A DNA stretch of 64,000 nucleotides from Litoreibacter ascidiaceicola (lineage in GTDB: Bacteria > Pseudomonadota > Alphaproteobacteria > Rhodobacterales > Rhodobacteraceae), in assembly GCF_900129235.1 (NCBI RefSeq), contig NZ_FQUV01000004.1, positions 248,001 to 312,000 of the forward strand, read 5' to 3'. Each line of letters starts with the position of its first letter. The stretch's first letter is position 1. A program made the position numbers and the translations under genes. This document shows, one piece after another, positions 35,796 to 43,959 of the stretch. The notes beneath the pieces were generated by a model, which saw only the letters and a program-made list of their open reading frames with translations, ran no database searches and was not told the DNA's origin.

Positions 35796-35822
35796 GGGAG
35801 GTCGCGCGCGCCGCGACCTCCC
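35796..35822 (+). terminator. Hairpin between dctP and dctQ
   Basis: GGGAGGTCGCG and CGCGACCTCCC form a perfect 11-bp stem with a CGCGC loop, 15 bases after the dctP stop. Only a weak T stretch follows (CATTTTGG), so it likely causes partial termination or protects the dctP message from 3' decay. That would yield more binding protein than membrane subunits, a common layout in binding-protein operons. Confidence 0.65.
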
Positions 35823-35927
35823 TCACATTTTGGCCTGACGTTTGATCATTACAATCAAAGTCTCCAATCCACGTCAGTCCAACGGCGTGGCAAGGAGGTC
35901 CGTTTCCAAAAACGATAGGGGGGACAG

Positions 35928-36833
35928 ATGAGCGACGCGACACAACACCCGAAATCCGGCAGCCTGATCGAATGGGTCATGCCTTTGGCCTTCATCGCGG
36001 CGGCCGCGTGGCTGACATGGCACATGCCGGCCTTCATCCTCGATTTTGGCGGTCCGAACGATCAGCTTTCCGCGCTCTACGCCTCGCTGGACCTGACCCC
36101 CAATCTGCACACCCCGCTGACACCCAACGCCGACATCATCGACTGGACCGCCTTGATTTCGGTGCCGATCCTGTTCGTCTTCGGCGCACGCACCGTGCGC
36201 CGCGCGCCGATGGAGTTCGAAAGCTGGCGCGCCGCGGACCGCTCCTCGGTCTTCATCGGTCGGGTGACCATGATGCTGGTCGTGCTGCTCACCTCGGTGA
36301 TGATGTTCGAGGTGGTGCTGCGCTACGTGTTCGAGGCCCCGACGCTGTGGGCCAACGAGCTATCGCTCTGGCTCGCGGGTTTTGTGTTCCTGTGCGCAGG
36401 GCTCTACGCCATGCAGCAGCGCAGCCATATCCGCATTTTCCTGCTCTACGATATGATGCCCCGCAGCCTGCAGCGGGTTTGCGACGTGATCTCGACCTTG
36501 CTGATCGTCACCTTCACCTTCTTCCTGATCTATGGCGGCTACGGCGAGGCCTTCACCAAGTTCATGCGCTGGGAGACCTTCGGCACGGCCTTCGATCCGC
36601 CCATCCCCGCGACGCTGAAACCCATGGTGCTGATCGTGGTGGCATTGGTGGCCGTTCAGGCGGTGGTCAACCTGTTCTCGGACTGGAACGCCGAGCCGGT
36701 GATGCACTCCGCCGCCGATGACATCGACGCGGATGAGATCGAGCGCCTGAAAAAGGCCGTCGGCGCCGACGGCATCGGGGACATGGACGTCACCCGAAGC
36801 GCGGTTCAACATACAAAGGCAGGGCAAGACTAA
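35928..36833 (+). CDS. dctQ: TRAP transporter small membrane subunit
   Basis: 301 residues, much longer than the usual 160-200 of DctQ. An N-terminal helix (about residues 10-32) and a soluble stretch precede the four-helix DctQ core, which contains the family-typical LRYVFEAPTLWANELSLWLAGF segment in pieces near residues 125-145. The C-terminal ~45 residues are acidic and soluble. Large DctQ proteins occur in the TakQ/mannitol-chloroaromatic type TRAP systems. It overlaps dctM by one base (TAATG). Confidence 0.9.
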   Translation: MSDATQHPKSGSLIEWVMPLAFIAAAAWLTWHMPAFILDFGGPNDQLSALYASLDLTPNLHTPLTPNADIIDWTALISVPILFVFGARTVRRAPMEFESWRAADRSSVFIGRVTMMLVVLLTSVMMFEVVLRYVFEAPTLWANELSLWLAGFVFLCAGLYAMQQRSHIRIFLLYDMMPRSLQRVCDVISTLLIVTFTFFLIYGGYGEAFTKFMRWETFGTAFDPPIPATLKPMVLIVVALVAVQAVVNLFSDWNAEPVMHSAADDIDADEIERLKKAVGADGIGDMDVTRSAVQHTKAGQD

Positions 36834-38458
36834 TGGATATCGGCACAATCTCTCTGGTCCTGATGCTGGGCCTGATGGTCCTGCTGGCCATCGGCATGCC
36901 GCTCGGTTTCGCCTCCGCCATCCTCGCCGCACTGGTGCTGGTGATGAAGTTCGAGCCCACTCTGCTCGCCAACCCGTTCACCTTCGGGGACGGAATATTG
37001 ACGGGCAGACCCGGTTCGGGGCCGCTGAATATTCTGGCGCAGAAAATATATGGGCTTTTAACGGACTATGTCCTCATATCCATCCCGCTGTTCATCTTCA
37101 TGGCGTCCCTGCTGGAACGCTCCGGCATTGCCAAGGACATGTATTCCTCGCTCAACGTCTGGCTGAACCGCACCCGCGGCGGCATTGCTATCGTCACCTC
37201 GATCATGGCCGTGATCATGGCCGCCATGTCGGGCATCATCGGTGGCGAGGTGGTCCTTCTGGGCCTGATCGCGCTGCCGCAAATGCTGCGGCTGGGGTAT
37301 AACCAGAACCTCGCCATCGGCACGATCTGTGCGTCGGGGTGCCTCGGCACGATGATCCCGCCCTCCATCGTTCTCATCATTTACGGTTTGATTACCGAGA
37401 CGTCGATCAAGGCGCTGTTCACCGCGTCCTTCCTGCCGGGCTTCATGCTGGCGTCGTTCATCATCATCTACATCATCGTGCGCACCCAGTTGAAACCGGA
37501 AGACGCGCCATTACCGGCACCGGTTGAGGGCGAGCCGCGAGGTCGCGAAAAGCTGATGCTGTTCCTCGCCTTCCTGTCGCGCCTCGTATCGGGCTTCTCT
37601 GCCTTCTTCATGCTGCGCGTGCTGTTCTTCGAATTCTCCGGCCAGAATGCGGGCAACACCGGTGCGGATATCCGCTTCGGCACCATGGATTACGCGCCAT
37701 GGTTCGGCGGCGCGGTTCTGATAACGCTGCTGCTGAGCTACTTCGTCTTCGGTCGCGAGCGGTCGCGTCTGGGCTGGAAAATGGGCAAGGGCCTCGTGCC
37801 GCCGATCATCATCATCGGCGTGGTTCTGGGCTCCATCTACATGGGTATCACGGGCATCACAGAAGCCGCTGGCATGGGCGCAGTTGCCGTGCTGGTCATG
37901 TCCGCTCTGCGCGGCGAGGCATCGTTCGATCTGGTCTGGGACTCGCTGATGCGGACGCTGAAATCCACCGGCACGATCATCTGGGTGACAATCGGTGCCG
38001 CGGCCCTCGCAGGGGCCTACACCATCGCGGGTGGTCCGGTCTTCGTGGCGGATCTCGTGGTCGGCTCCGACCTGCCAAGCATGGGCATCATCTTGTTAAT
38101 GATGCTGATCCTTCTCTTTATGGGCGCGTTCATGGACTGGGTCGGCATCGTGCTGCTGATCATCCCCGTGTTCCTGCCGATCGTGCAGCGCCTGCCCATC
38201 GAGGACATCGGTATCTTCGGAGAGCTGAACCCGCGTCACCTGTCCATCTGGTTCGGCGTGGTGTTCTGTATGAACATGCAGGTCAGCTTTCTGTCGCCGC
38301 CCTTCGGCCCCGCCGCGTTCTACCTCAAGTCTGTGGCTCCGGCGCATATTTCGCTGACCGACATTTTCAAAGGCTTCCTGCCGTTTATCTGCATCCAGAT
38401 GGCCGCGCTGTCGGTGCTGCTGATCTGGCCACCCATCGTCTCGATCCTGTTGCCATAG
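36833..38458 (+). CDS. dctM: TRAP transporter large membrane subunit
   Basis: 541 residues with about 13-14 membrane segments. The start (LMLGLMVLLAIGMPLGFA), the SGIIGGEVVLLGLIALPQMLRLGY segment and IGTICASGCLGTMIPPSIVLIIYG are typical DctM motifs that line the Na+-coupled transport path. A large hydrophilic loop near residues 225-245 is longer than in classical C4-dicarboxylate DctM, again as in TakM-type systems. Together with DctPQ it imports an organic acid, probably a sugar acid given the downstream genes (inference). Confidence 0.94.
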   Translation: MDIGTISLVLMLGLMVLLAIGMPLGFASAILAALVLVMKFEPTLLANPFTFGDGILTGRPGSGPLNILAQKIYGLLTDYVLISIPLFIFMASLLERSGIAKDMYSSLNVWLNRTRGGIAIVTSIMAVIMAAMSGIIGGEVVLLGLIALPQMLRLGYNQNLAIGTICASGCLGTMIPPSIVLIIYGLITETSIKALFTASFLPGFMLASFIIIYIIVRTQLKPEDAPLPAPVEGEPRGREKLMLFLAFLSRLVSGFSAFFMLRVLFFEFSGQNAGNTGADIRFGTMDYAPWFGGAVLITLLLSYFVFGRERSRLGWKMGKGLVPPIIIIGVVLGSIYMGITGITEAAGMGAVAVLVMSALRGEASFDLVWDSLMRTLKSTGTIIWVTIGAAALAGAYTIAGGPVFVADLVVGSDLPSMGIILLMMLILLFMGAFMDWVGIVLLIIPVFLPIVQRLPIEDIGIFGELNPRHLSIWFGVVFCMNMQVSFLSPPFGPAAFYLKSVAPAHISLTDIFKGFLPFICIQMAALSVLLIWPPIVSILLP

Positions 38459-38467
38459 GAGTGCACC

Positions 38468-39397
38468 ATGCTCAGCACAGACCAGATCGCTGCGTACACT
38501 CGGGACGGCTATCTGGTCGTCCCTGATGTGGTGCCGCAAGACGTGCTGGACCGTGTGCGGGCGGAATATGCGGGGCTTCTGGGCGACCTTTATGCGAAGT
38601 GGGATTTGCCCGAGGCACACAGCTTCGAGGACAAGCTCATCACCGCCTACCGCGCGGGCCGCGACTGGTTCCAGCCGATGGATATCTCCCTGCCGGGCGA
38701 CCGCATCGCCGCCGACACGCCAATGCATTTCGGCCCCGCCGTGTTCGAGATGGCAACGCATGCCCGCCTGCTCGATATGGTCGAGGATTTGATCGGGCCG
38801 GAGATCACCTCCAATCCCATCCAGCACGTGCGCATCAAGCCCCCTGCGACCGAGTTGAACGCCGACGAGGTACGCGCGCATATCACCTCCACCGACTGGC
38901 ATCAGGACCGCGCCGTGGCCCTGGAGGAGGCTGACCAGACCGACATGGTCACCGTTTGGCTCGCCGTCACCGACGCCACCATCGAGAACGGCTGCCTGAA
39001 GGTGCAGCCCTTCAATGGCCCGCAAGATATCTTGCCCCATTGCCCGAAAAAGCAGACCGCCATTGCGGATCAGTTCATCGACGAGGAGGGCGCAGTGCCA
39101 CTGCCCGTGCCATCCGGCTGCGCGGTTCTGTTCCACCCGCTGGTCCCGCATGCGTCGCTGCCGAACACATCGCAAGGCATCCGTTGGTCGTTCGATCTGC
39201 GTTTCAACAAATCCGGCCAGCCCACGGGCCGCGGCCATTTTCCCGACTTCATCGCTCGCTCCCGTGCAAACCCTGAAACCGAGCTACACGACTGGAAAGC
39301 ATGGCGCAGCATGTGGGAAGACGCCCGCGCGCGCCTTGCCGCCGAGCCTCATATCGACATTCACCGCTGGACCTCCGACGCGCCTTATTGCGCCTGA
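38468..39397 (+). CDS. Phytanoyl-CoA dioxygenase family protein (first)
   Basis: 309 residues of the Fe(II)/2-oxoglutarate PhyH family. The facial triad is complete: His145 and Asp147 (TDWHQDRAV) and His228 (HPLVPHAS), with Arg239 (IRWSFDLRF) placed to bind 2-oxoglutarate. Such enzymes hydroxylate small molecules, oxidatively removing O- or N-alkyl groups in some cases. No acyl-CoA genes surround it, so a CoA substrate is unlikely. It starts 9 bases after dctM and precedes uxaA by 11, so it is part of the transporter operon. A second, divergent PhyH gene lies 2.6 kb downstream. Confidence 0.88.
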   Translation: MLSTDQIAAYTRDGYLVVPDVVPQDVLDRVRAEYAGLLGDLYAKWDLPEAHSFEDKLITAYRAGRDWFQPMDISLPGDRIAADTPMHFGPAVFEMATHARLLDMVEDLIGPEITSNPIQHVRIKPPATELNADEVRAHITSTDWHQDRAVALEEADQTDMVTVWLAVTDATIENGCLKVQPFNGPQDILPHCPKKQTAIADQFIDEEGAVPLPVPSGCAVLFHPLVPHASLPNTSQGIRWSFDLRFNKSGQPTGRGHFPDFIARSRANPETELHDWKAWRSMWEDARARLAAEPHIDIHRWTSDAPYCA

Positions 39398-39408
39398 AAG
39401 TAGACCCC

Positions 39409-40911
39409 ATGAAAGATACCATTCGCCTAGACGCAGACGACAATGTCGTCACCGCCACCCGTGCCTTGGAAGCGGGGGTGTCCGTCGAGGACGTCACCAC
39501 CACCGGCCTGATCCCGTCGGGCCACAAGATCGCGACACGGCCCATCAGGGCCGGGGAGCAGATCCGCAAATACGCGCAGATGATCGGGGTGGCTTCGACC
39601 GATATCGCGGCGGGCGATCATGTTCACACCCACAATTGCGACTTCGTGCCAACCGCGCAGAATTACGAGTTCGGCACCGACATGCGCCCTGTCATGCCCG
39701 CGACGGGCGACACCTTCATGGGCTACCGCCGCGACAATGGCTCCGTGGGCACGCGCAACTACATCGCCATCGTCACCTCGGTAAACTGCTCCGCCACCGC
39801 CGCGCGGCGCATCTCTGATTACTTCACGCCCGAGCGCTTGAAAGACTACCCCAATGTCGACGGCGTCTGCGCCTTCGTGCACGGCACCGGCTGCGGCATG
39901 GCAGGCGACGGCGACGGGTTCGAGGCTTTGCAGCGCGTCATGTGGGGCTACGCCCGCCACCCGAACCACGCAGGGGTTTTGATGGTCGGCCTGGGCTGCG
40001 AGATGAACCAGATCGACTGGCTGCTGGACGCCTATGGGCTGAAGCAAAATGACACGTTTCAGGTGATGAACATTCAAGGTGTGGCGGGTCTGCAAAAGAC
40101 CATTGAGCTGGGCATCAAGAAGGTCGAGGCGATGCTGCCCATTGCCAATCAGGCGACGCGCAGCGAGTGTCCTGTGTCGGAATTGAAGGTCGCGCTGCAA
40201 TGCGGTGGCTCTGACGCTTGGTCGGGTGTCACCGCCAATCCCGCGCTGGGCTACGCCTGCGACCTGCTCGCGGCCCAAGGCGGTACGGGCGTGCTGGCGG
40301 AAACGCCGGAAATCTACGGGGCCGAACACCTGCTCACCCGCCGCGCGATGTCGCCCGAGGTGGGCCAAAAACTCATCGCCCTGATCGAGTGGTGGAAGGA
40401 CTACACCGAGCGCAACAAAGGCTCCATGGACAACAACCCAAGCCCCGGCAACAAGAAAGGCGGGCTGACCACGATCCTTGAGAAGTCGCTGGGGGCTGCG
40501 GCCAAGGGCGGCACCTCACCGCTGACGGGCGTCTATAAATACGCGGAGCCGGTAACCGCCAAAGGCTTCACTTTCATGGACAGCCCCGGCTACGATCCAG
40601 CCTCCGTCACGGGGCAGATCGCAGGCGGCTGTCAGGTGGTGGTGTTCACCACAGGGCGCGGCTCGGCCTTCGGTTCGAAGCCCAGCCCGACCATCAAAGT
40701 CTCCACCAACACCGAGATGTATAAACGCATGACCGACGATATGGACGTGAACGCAGGCGACATGCTGACCGCTGGCGTGTCGTTGGAGGAGAAGGGCCGC
40801 GAGATATACGAGCTGATCTTGAGGGTGGCCTCTGGCGAAGTGTCCAAATCCGAGGCGCAGGGCTTGGGCGACTTCGAGTTCGTCCCATGGCAGATCGGCG
40901 CGGTGATGTAG
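39409..40911 (+). CDS. UxaA/GarD family altronate-type dehydratase
   Basis: 500 residues: an N-terminal SAF domain (residues about 1-95, GHKIATRPIRAGEQIRKYAQ) and a long UxaA catalytic domain with GYRRDNGSVGTRNYIAIV, HGTGCGM, LGCEMNQ, LQCGGSDAWSGVTANPALGYACDLL (in pieces), and FTTGRGSAFGSKPSPTIKVSTN near the end. Members dehydrate D-altronate or D-galactarate to 2-keto-3-deoxy acids using Fe(II). ATG 39409 is preferred to the frame start at 39301, which lies inside the PhyH gene. It is the third, unrelated dehydratase type in the island. Hexonate versus hexarate specificity cannot be told by eye. Confidence 0.9.
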   Translation: MKDTIRLDADDNVVTATRALEAGVSVEDVTTTGLIPSGHKIATRPIRAGEQIRKYAQMIGVASTDIAAGDHVHTHNCDFVPTAQNYEFGTDMRPVMPATGDTFMGYRRDNGSVGTRNYIAIVTSVNCSATAARRISDYFTPERLKDYPNVDGVCAFVHGTGCGMAGDGDGFEALQRVMWGYARHPNHAGVLMVGLGCEMNQIDWLLDAYGLKQNDTFQVMNIQGVAGLQKTIELGIKKVEAMLPIANQATRSECPVSELKVALQCGGSDAWSGVTANPALGYACDLLAAQGGTGVLAETPEIYGAEHLLTRRAMSPEVGQKLIALIEWWKDYTERNKGSMDNNPSPGNKKGGLTTILEKSLGAAAKGGTSPLTGVYKYAEPVTAKGFTFMDSPGYDPASVTGQIAGGCQVVVFTTGRGSAFGSKPSPTIKVSTNTEMYKRMTDDMDVNAGDMLTAGVSLEEKGREIYELILRVASGEVSKSEAQGLGDFEFVPWQIGAVM

Positions 40912-41897
40912 TGCGGCTGCTGGTTGCGGGCATAGGTCTGATCGGCGCGCGGCATCTGGCGCATGCGCTGGAGATGCCGCAGGTCGACGTGGTCGGCGTC
41001 ATCGACCCGCAACTGACGCAAGACCATGTGCCGCATTTCGACAGCATCGACGCGGTGGATGTGGAGGCCGATGCTATCGTGATCGCCACGCCCTCGCATC
41101 TACACGCGGACCACGCCGAGGCTGCTGCGGCGCGGGGGTGGCATATGCTCATCGAAAAACCTGTGGCCCATTCGCTGGACGCCGCCGACCGGATCATTGC
41201 AGCAGCCGAGCGGGCAGGGGTACAGACGCTTGTGGGCCATCACCGCCGCCACCACGCGGCGGTGGCAAAGCTGAAAGAGATGCAGGACGATGGCGCTATC
41301 GGGACGCCAGTTCTGGCGTCGATGATCTGGGCGCTGAAAAAGCCCGATCCATATTTCGACGTTCCGTGGAGGGCAGGGCCGGACGGCTCGCCCGTGCTGA
41401 TAAATCTGGTGCATGAGGTCGACCTGCTGCGGCACTTGTTCGGCGAGGTCGCTTCCGTGCATGGCATCGGTTCCAACGCGCAACGCGGGGCGGCGCGGGT
41501 GGAAAGCGGTACGGCGCTTCTGGGGTTTGACGGCGGATTGGCGGCGAGCATCAGTTTCGCCGACACCACGGCATCGCCCTACAGCTTCGAGGCGGGGACG
41601 GGGGAGAACCCGAATATCGCGACCACGGGCGAGGATTACCTGCGTATTTGCGGCACCGAAGGGGCTGTCGCTTTCCCGTCGCTGACTGTCTGGTCGGGGG
41701 CGGCGGACTGGTCGCAGGAGCCTCAACGCGCGGAGCATGGCGTCGCGCCCAATGTACCGCTGGTGGCGCAGCTGGAGCATTTCGCGCAGGTTTGCGCAGG
41801 TAAAGCAGCGCCGTTGGTCTCGGCTTTGGAAGGGCGAAAAACCTTGGAGACGACGTTGAGAATAGAGGCGGCGGTGGCCCCGGGCACGGGCGGCTGA
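40911..41897 (+). CDS. Gfo/Idh/MocA family oxidoreductase (first)
   Basis: 328 residues. NAD(P)-binding GIGLIGARHLA at the N-terminus, the EKPVAHSLDAADRII segment with the conserved Lys near residue 85, and VHEVDLLRHLFGE supplying the catalytic-type His and Asp. Members oxidise sugars, inositols or amino sugars, or act as imino reductases. GTG 40911 overlaps the uxaA stop (TAGTG); an in-frame ATG at 40887 would add eight residues, and neither has a strong ribosome binding site, so the start is uncertain. It is embedded in the TRAP operon. Confidence 0.86.
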   Translation: MRLLVAGIGLIGARHLAHALEMPQVDVVGVIDPQLTQDHVPHFDSIDAVDVEADAIVIATPSHLHADHAEAAAARGWHMLIEKPVAHSLDAADRIIAAAERAGVQTLVGHHRRHHAAVAKLKEMQDDGAIGTPVLASMIWALKKPDPYFDVPWRAGPDGSPVLINLVHEVDLLRHLFGEVASVHGIGSNAQRGAARVESGTALLGFDGGLAASISFADTTASPYSFEAGTGENPNIATTGEDYLRICGTEGAVAFPSLTVWSGAADWSQEPQRAEHGVAPNVPLVAQLEHFAQVCAGKAAPLVSALEGRKTLETTLRIEAAVAPGTGG

Positions 41898-41962
41898 CCT
41901 CGCCTGCGGCCTCGGCCCACCCACCCGCGCGATCCCGTTATGGGCGCAAAACCGGAGGACAG

Positions 41963-42853
41963 ATGAGTATGGAAACACTGACGCAATCCCAGAAGGACTT
42001 CTATGACGAGAACGGCTACCTCGTGCTGGAGAAGCGCATCCCTGACAGCATCCTAGCCAGCCTGCGCGCCGAAATCGCCAAGTATCAGGAACAGGCCAAA
42101 AGCCTGTCTGAGAGCACCGACCAGATTGATCTGGAGGACAGCCACACGCCGGAAACCCCGCGCGTGCGGCGTATCAAGCTGCCGCATACCCATAACAAGG
42201 TGATGCGCGATTTGATGTATTCCGACCTGATACTTGCCCCCGCCCGCGACTTGATCGGGCCGGACCTGCGGCTGCACACGACCAAGTTGAACATGAAATC
42301 GGCAGGCTTCGGCGCGGCGGTGGAATGGCATCAGGACTTCGCATTTTATCCGCACACCAATGACGACGTGCTGGCGATCGCGGTGATCCTCGACGACATG
42401 GAAAGCGAAAACGGCCCGCTGATGGTCTTCCCCGGCTCGCACAAACACCCGATCTATGACCACCATGTCGATGGGGTGTTTGCAGGTGCCATGGACCTTG
42501 CCGCCAGCGGCTTCGACATGAAGGACGCGGTGGAGTTGAAGGGGCCAGCCGGCTCGGTGTCGATCCATCACGGGCGGATCGTGCATGGCTCGGCGCTCAA
42601 CCAGTCGACCCGCGACCGCCGCCTGCTGTTTTATGAAATGATGGCAGCGGATGCGTTCCCGATCATGGGCTCGCTAACCCGCTGGAGCGACATCAAGGAC
42701 TACAACGACCGCATGCTGTGCGGAGATCCGACACTGGAGCCGCGGGTGCAAAGCATCGGCGCGCGTATCCCCGCGCCACTGCCGACGGACAACTTCACGA
42801 TTTACGAAATCCAGAAGCGCCTTCACGCGCGGTCTTTCGAGGTGGCCAAGTGA
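41963..42853 (+). CDS. Phytanoyl-CoA dioxygenase family protein (second)
   Basis: 296 residues with an intact Fe(II)/2-oxoglutarate centre: His123 and Asp125 (EWHQDFAFYPHTNDD), His208 (HHGRIVHGS) and arginines 217-220 for 2-oxoglutarate. The EWHQDFAFYPHTN form resembles PhyH relatives acting on small hydrophilic molecules rather than on phytanoyl-CoA. It is quite different from the 38468 protein outside the triad. ATG 41963 follows GGAGG. It overlaps the next gene start as GTGA, so it is tightly coupled to the DAO-type flavoprotein. That pairing hints at sequential oxidations of one substrate (inference). Confidence 0.89.
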   Translation: MSMETLTQSQKDFYDENGYLVLEKRIPDSILASLRAEIAKYQEQAKSLSESTDQIDLEDSHTPETPRVRRIKLPHTHNKVMRDLMYSDLILAPARDLIGPDLRLHTTKLNMKSAGFGAAVEWHQDFAFYPHTNDDVLAIAVILDDMESENGPLMVFPGSHKHPIYDHHVDGVFAGAMDLAASGFDMKDAVELKGPAGSVSIHHGRIVHGSALNQSTRDRRLLFYEMMAADAFPIMGSLTRWSDIKDYNDRMLCGDPTLEPRVQSIGARIPAPLPTDNFTIYEIQKRLHARSFEVAK

Positions 42854-43959
42854 GCATTGCCGTCATCGGTCGGGGGCTTTGGGGTGCGGCGGCGGCGCGG
42901 CATCTGGCGATGGCGGGGGAGGACGTGACGTTGATCGGCCCGCCCGAGCCACACGACAAGCGAAGCCACGCAGGCGTGTTCGGCTCGCATTATGACGAGG
43001 GGCGGATCACCCGCAAAAATGCGCTGGATGAATACTGGGTCGGAGTCTCGACGACGGCCATCGACCGGTATTCCGAGATCGAACGCCAAAGCGGCATCCG
43101 CTTTTACACTGAAACCGGCGCGGTGATGGCGGGGGGCGAAGGCTTCATGGCCCGCGTCGATGTGGGCCGCCTGAAGCACAATGTTCCATGTGATGTGCTG
43201 GACCACCAAGAGCTGGCGCAACGGTTCCCGTTCTTCCGCTTTCCCGCCCACTTCACCGGCTATCATGAACCCACCCGCGCGGGCCATGTCAGTCCGCGCA
43301 ATCTGGTCGCGGCCCAGACCAAGGCGGCGCAAACTTTCAACGCCAAGCTGGTGGAGGAAACCGTCACGGGGCTGGACGAGCGCGGCGACCATGTGGAGGT
43401 GACCACCGATCAGGGCCGCCACCGTTTCGACCACGTTCTGGTCGCCGCTGGCTACAACACCGATACGGTTCTGGCGCGCCCGCCAAAGCTGGACGTCTAT
43501 GCGCGCACAGTCGCGTTCTTTGAGGTGAGCGAGGCGGAGGCCGCGCGGCTGAGCGCGATGCCGACGCTCGTCTATGACACGCCGGAGGACCCGTATCTCC
43601 TGCCGCCGATCCGCTACCCGGACGGGAAGCTCTACATCAAACTGGGGGGCGATCCGGAAGATGTGCCCTTGGTCACAGAGACAAATATCCGCGACTGGTT
43701 CCAAGCGGGCGGCAACGCGCAGGTTCGCGATCACCTGCACGCGATGATCCGGACCCTGATGCCGGAGCTTGACATACTAGCTGTAAGCATGGAGGCCTGC
43801 GTGACCTCTTGGACGCAGGACCGGCTGCCGGAGATCGCGCGACTGTCCGACCGCCTTGTGGTTTGCACAGGCGGCAACGGGGCAGGGGCCAAATGCAGCG
43901 ACGAGATTGGCCGCCAAGGGGCGGCGCTGATATTAAATGAAACTGGAGTGAACAGATGA
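42850..43959 (+). CDS. DAO-type FAD-dependent oxidoreductase
   Basis: 369 residues. GRGLWGAAAARHLA (residues 7-20) is the FAD Rossmann loop, and the layout (YTETGAVMAGG, GYHEPTRAGHVSPRNLV, VAAGYNTDTVL, and the late VVCTGGNGAGAKCSDEIG) fits the MTOX/sarcosine-oxidase-like branch. These enzymes oxidise secondary amines or hydroxy acids, with covalent FAD at a Cys in the late GGNGAGAKC region in several members; Cys is present at that position here. GTG 42850 overlaps the PhyH stop. It is followed by the 43956 gene with an ATGA overlap. Substrate unknown. Confidence 0.85.
   Translation: MSIAVIGRGLWGAAAARHLAMAGEDVTLIGPPEPHDKRSHAGVFGSHYDEGRITRKNALDEYWVGVSTTAIDRYSEIERQSGIRFYTETGAVMAGGEGFMARVDVGRLKHNVPCDVLDHQELAQRFPFFRFPAHFTGYHEPTRAGHVSPRNLVAAQTKAAQTFNAKLVEETVTGLDERGDHVEVTTDQGRHRFDHVLVAAGYNTDTVLARPPKLDVYARTVAFFEVSEAEAARLSAMPTLVYDTPEDPYLLPPIRYPDGKLYIKLGGDPEDVPLVTETNIRDWFQAGGNAQVRDHLHAMIRTLMPELDILAVSMEACVTSWTQDRLPEIARLSDRLVVCTGGNGAGAKCSDEIGRQGAALILNETGVNR

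Noticed and set aside
34783-35943. A 386-codon frame antisense to dctP
   Set aside because: The dctP frame has signal peptide and substrate Arg motif; the antisense frame has none.
39427-40368. A 313-codon antisense frame in the uxaA region
   Set aside because: Shadow of the altronate dehydratase gene; composition of Ala/His/Arg and no family features.
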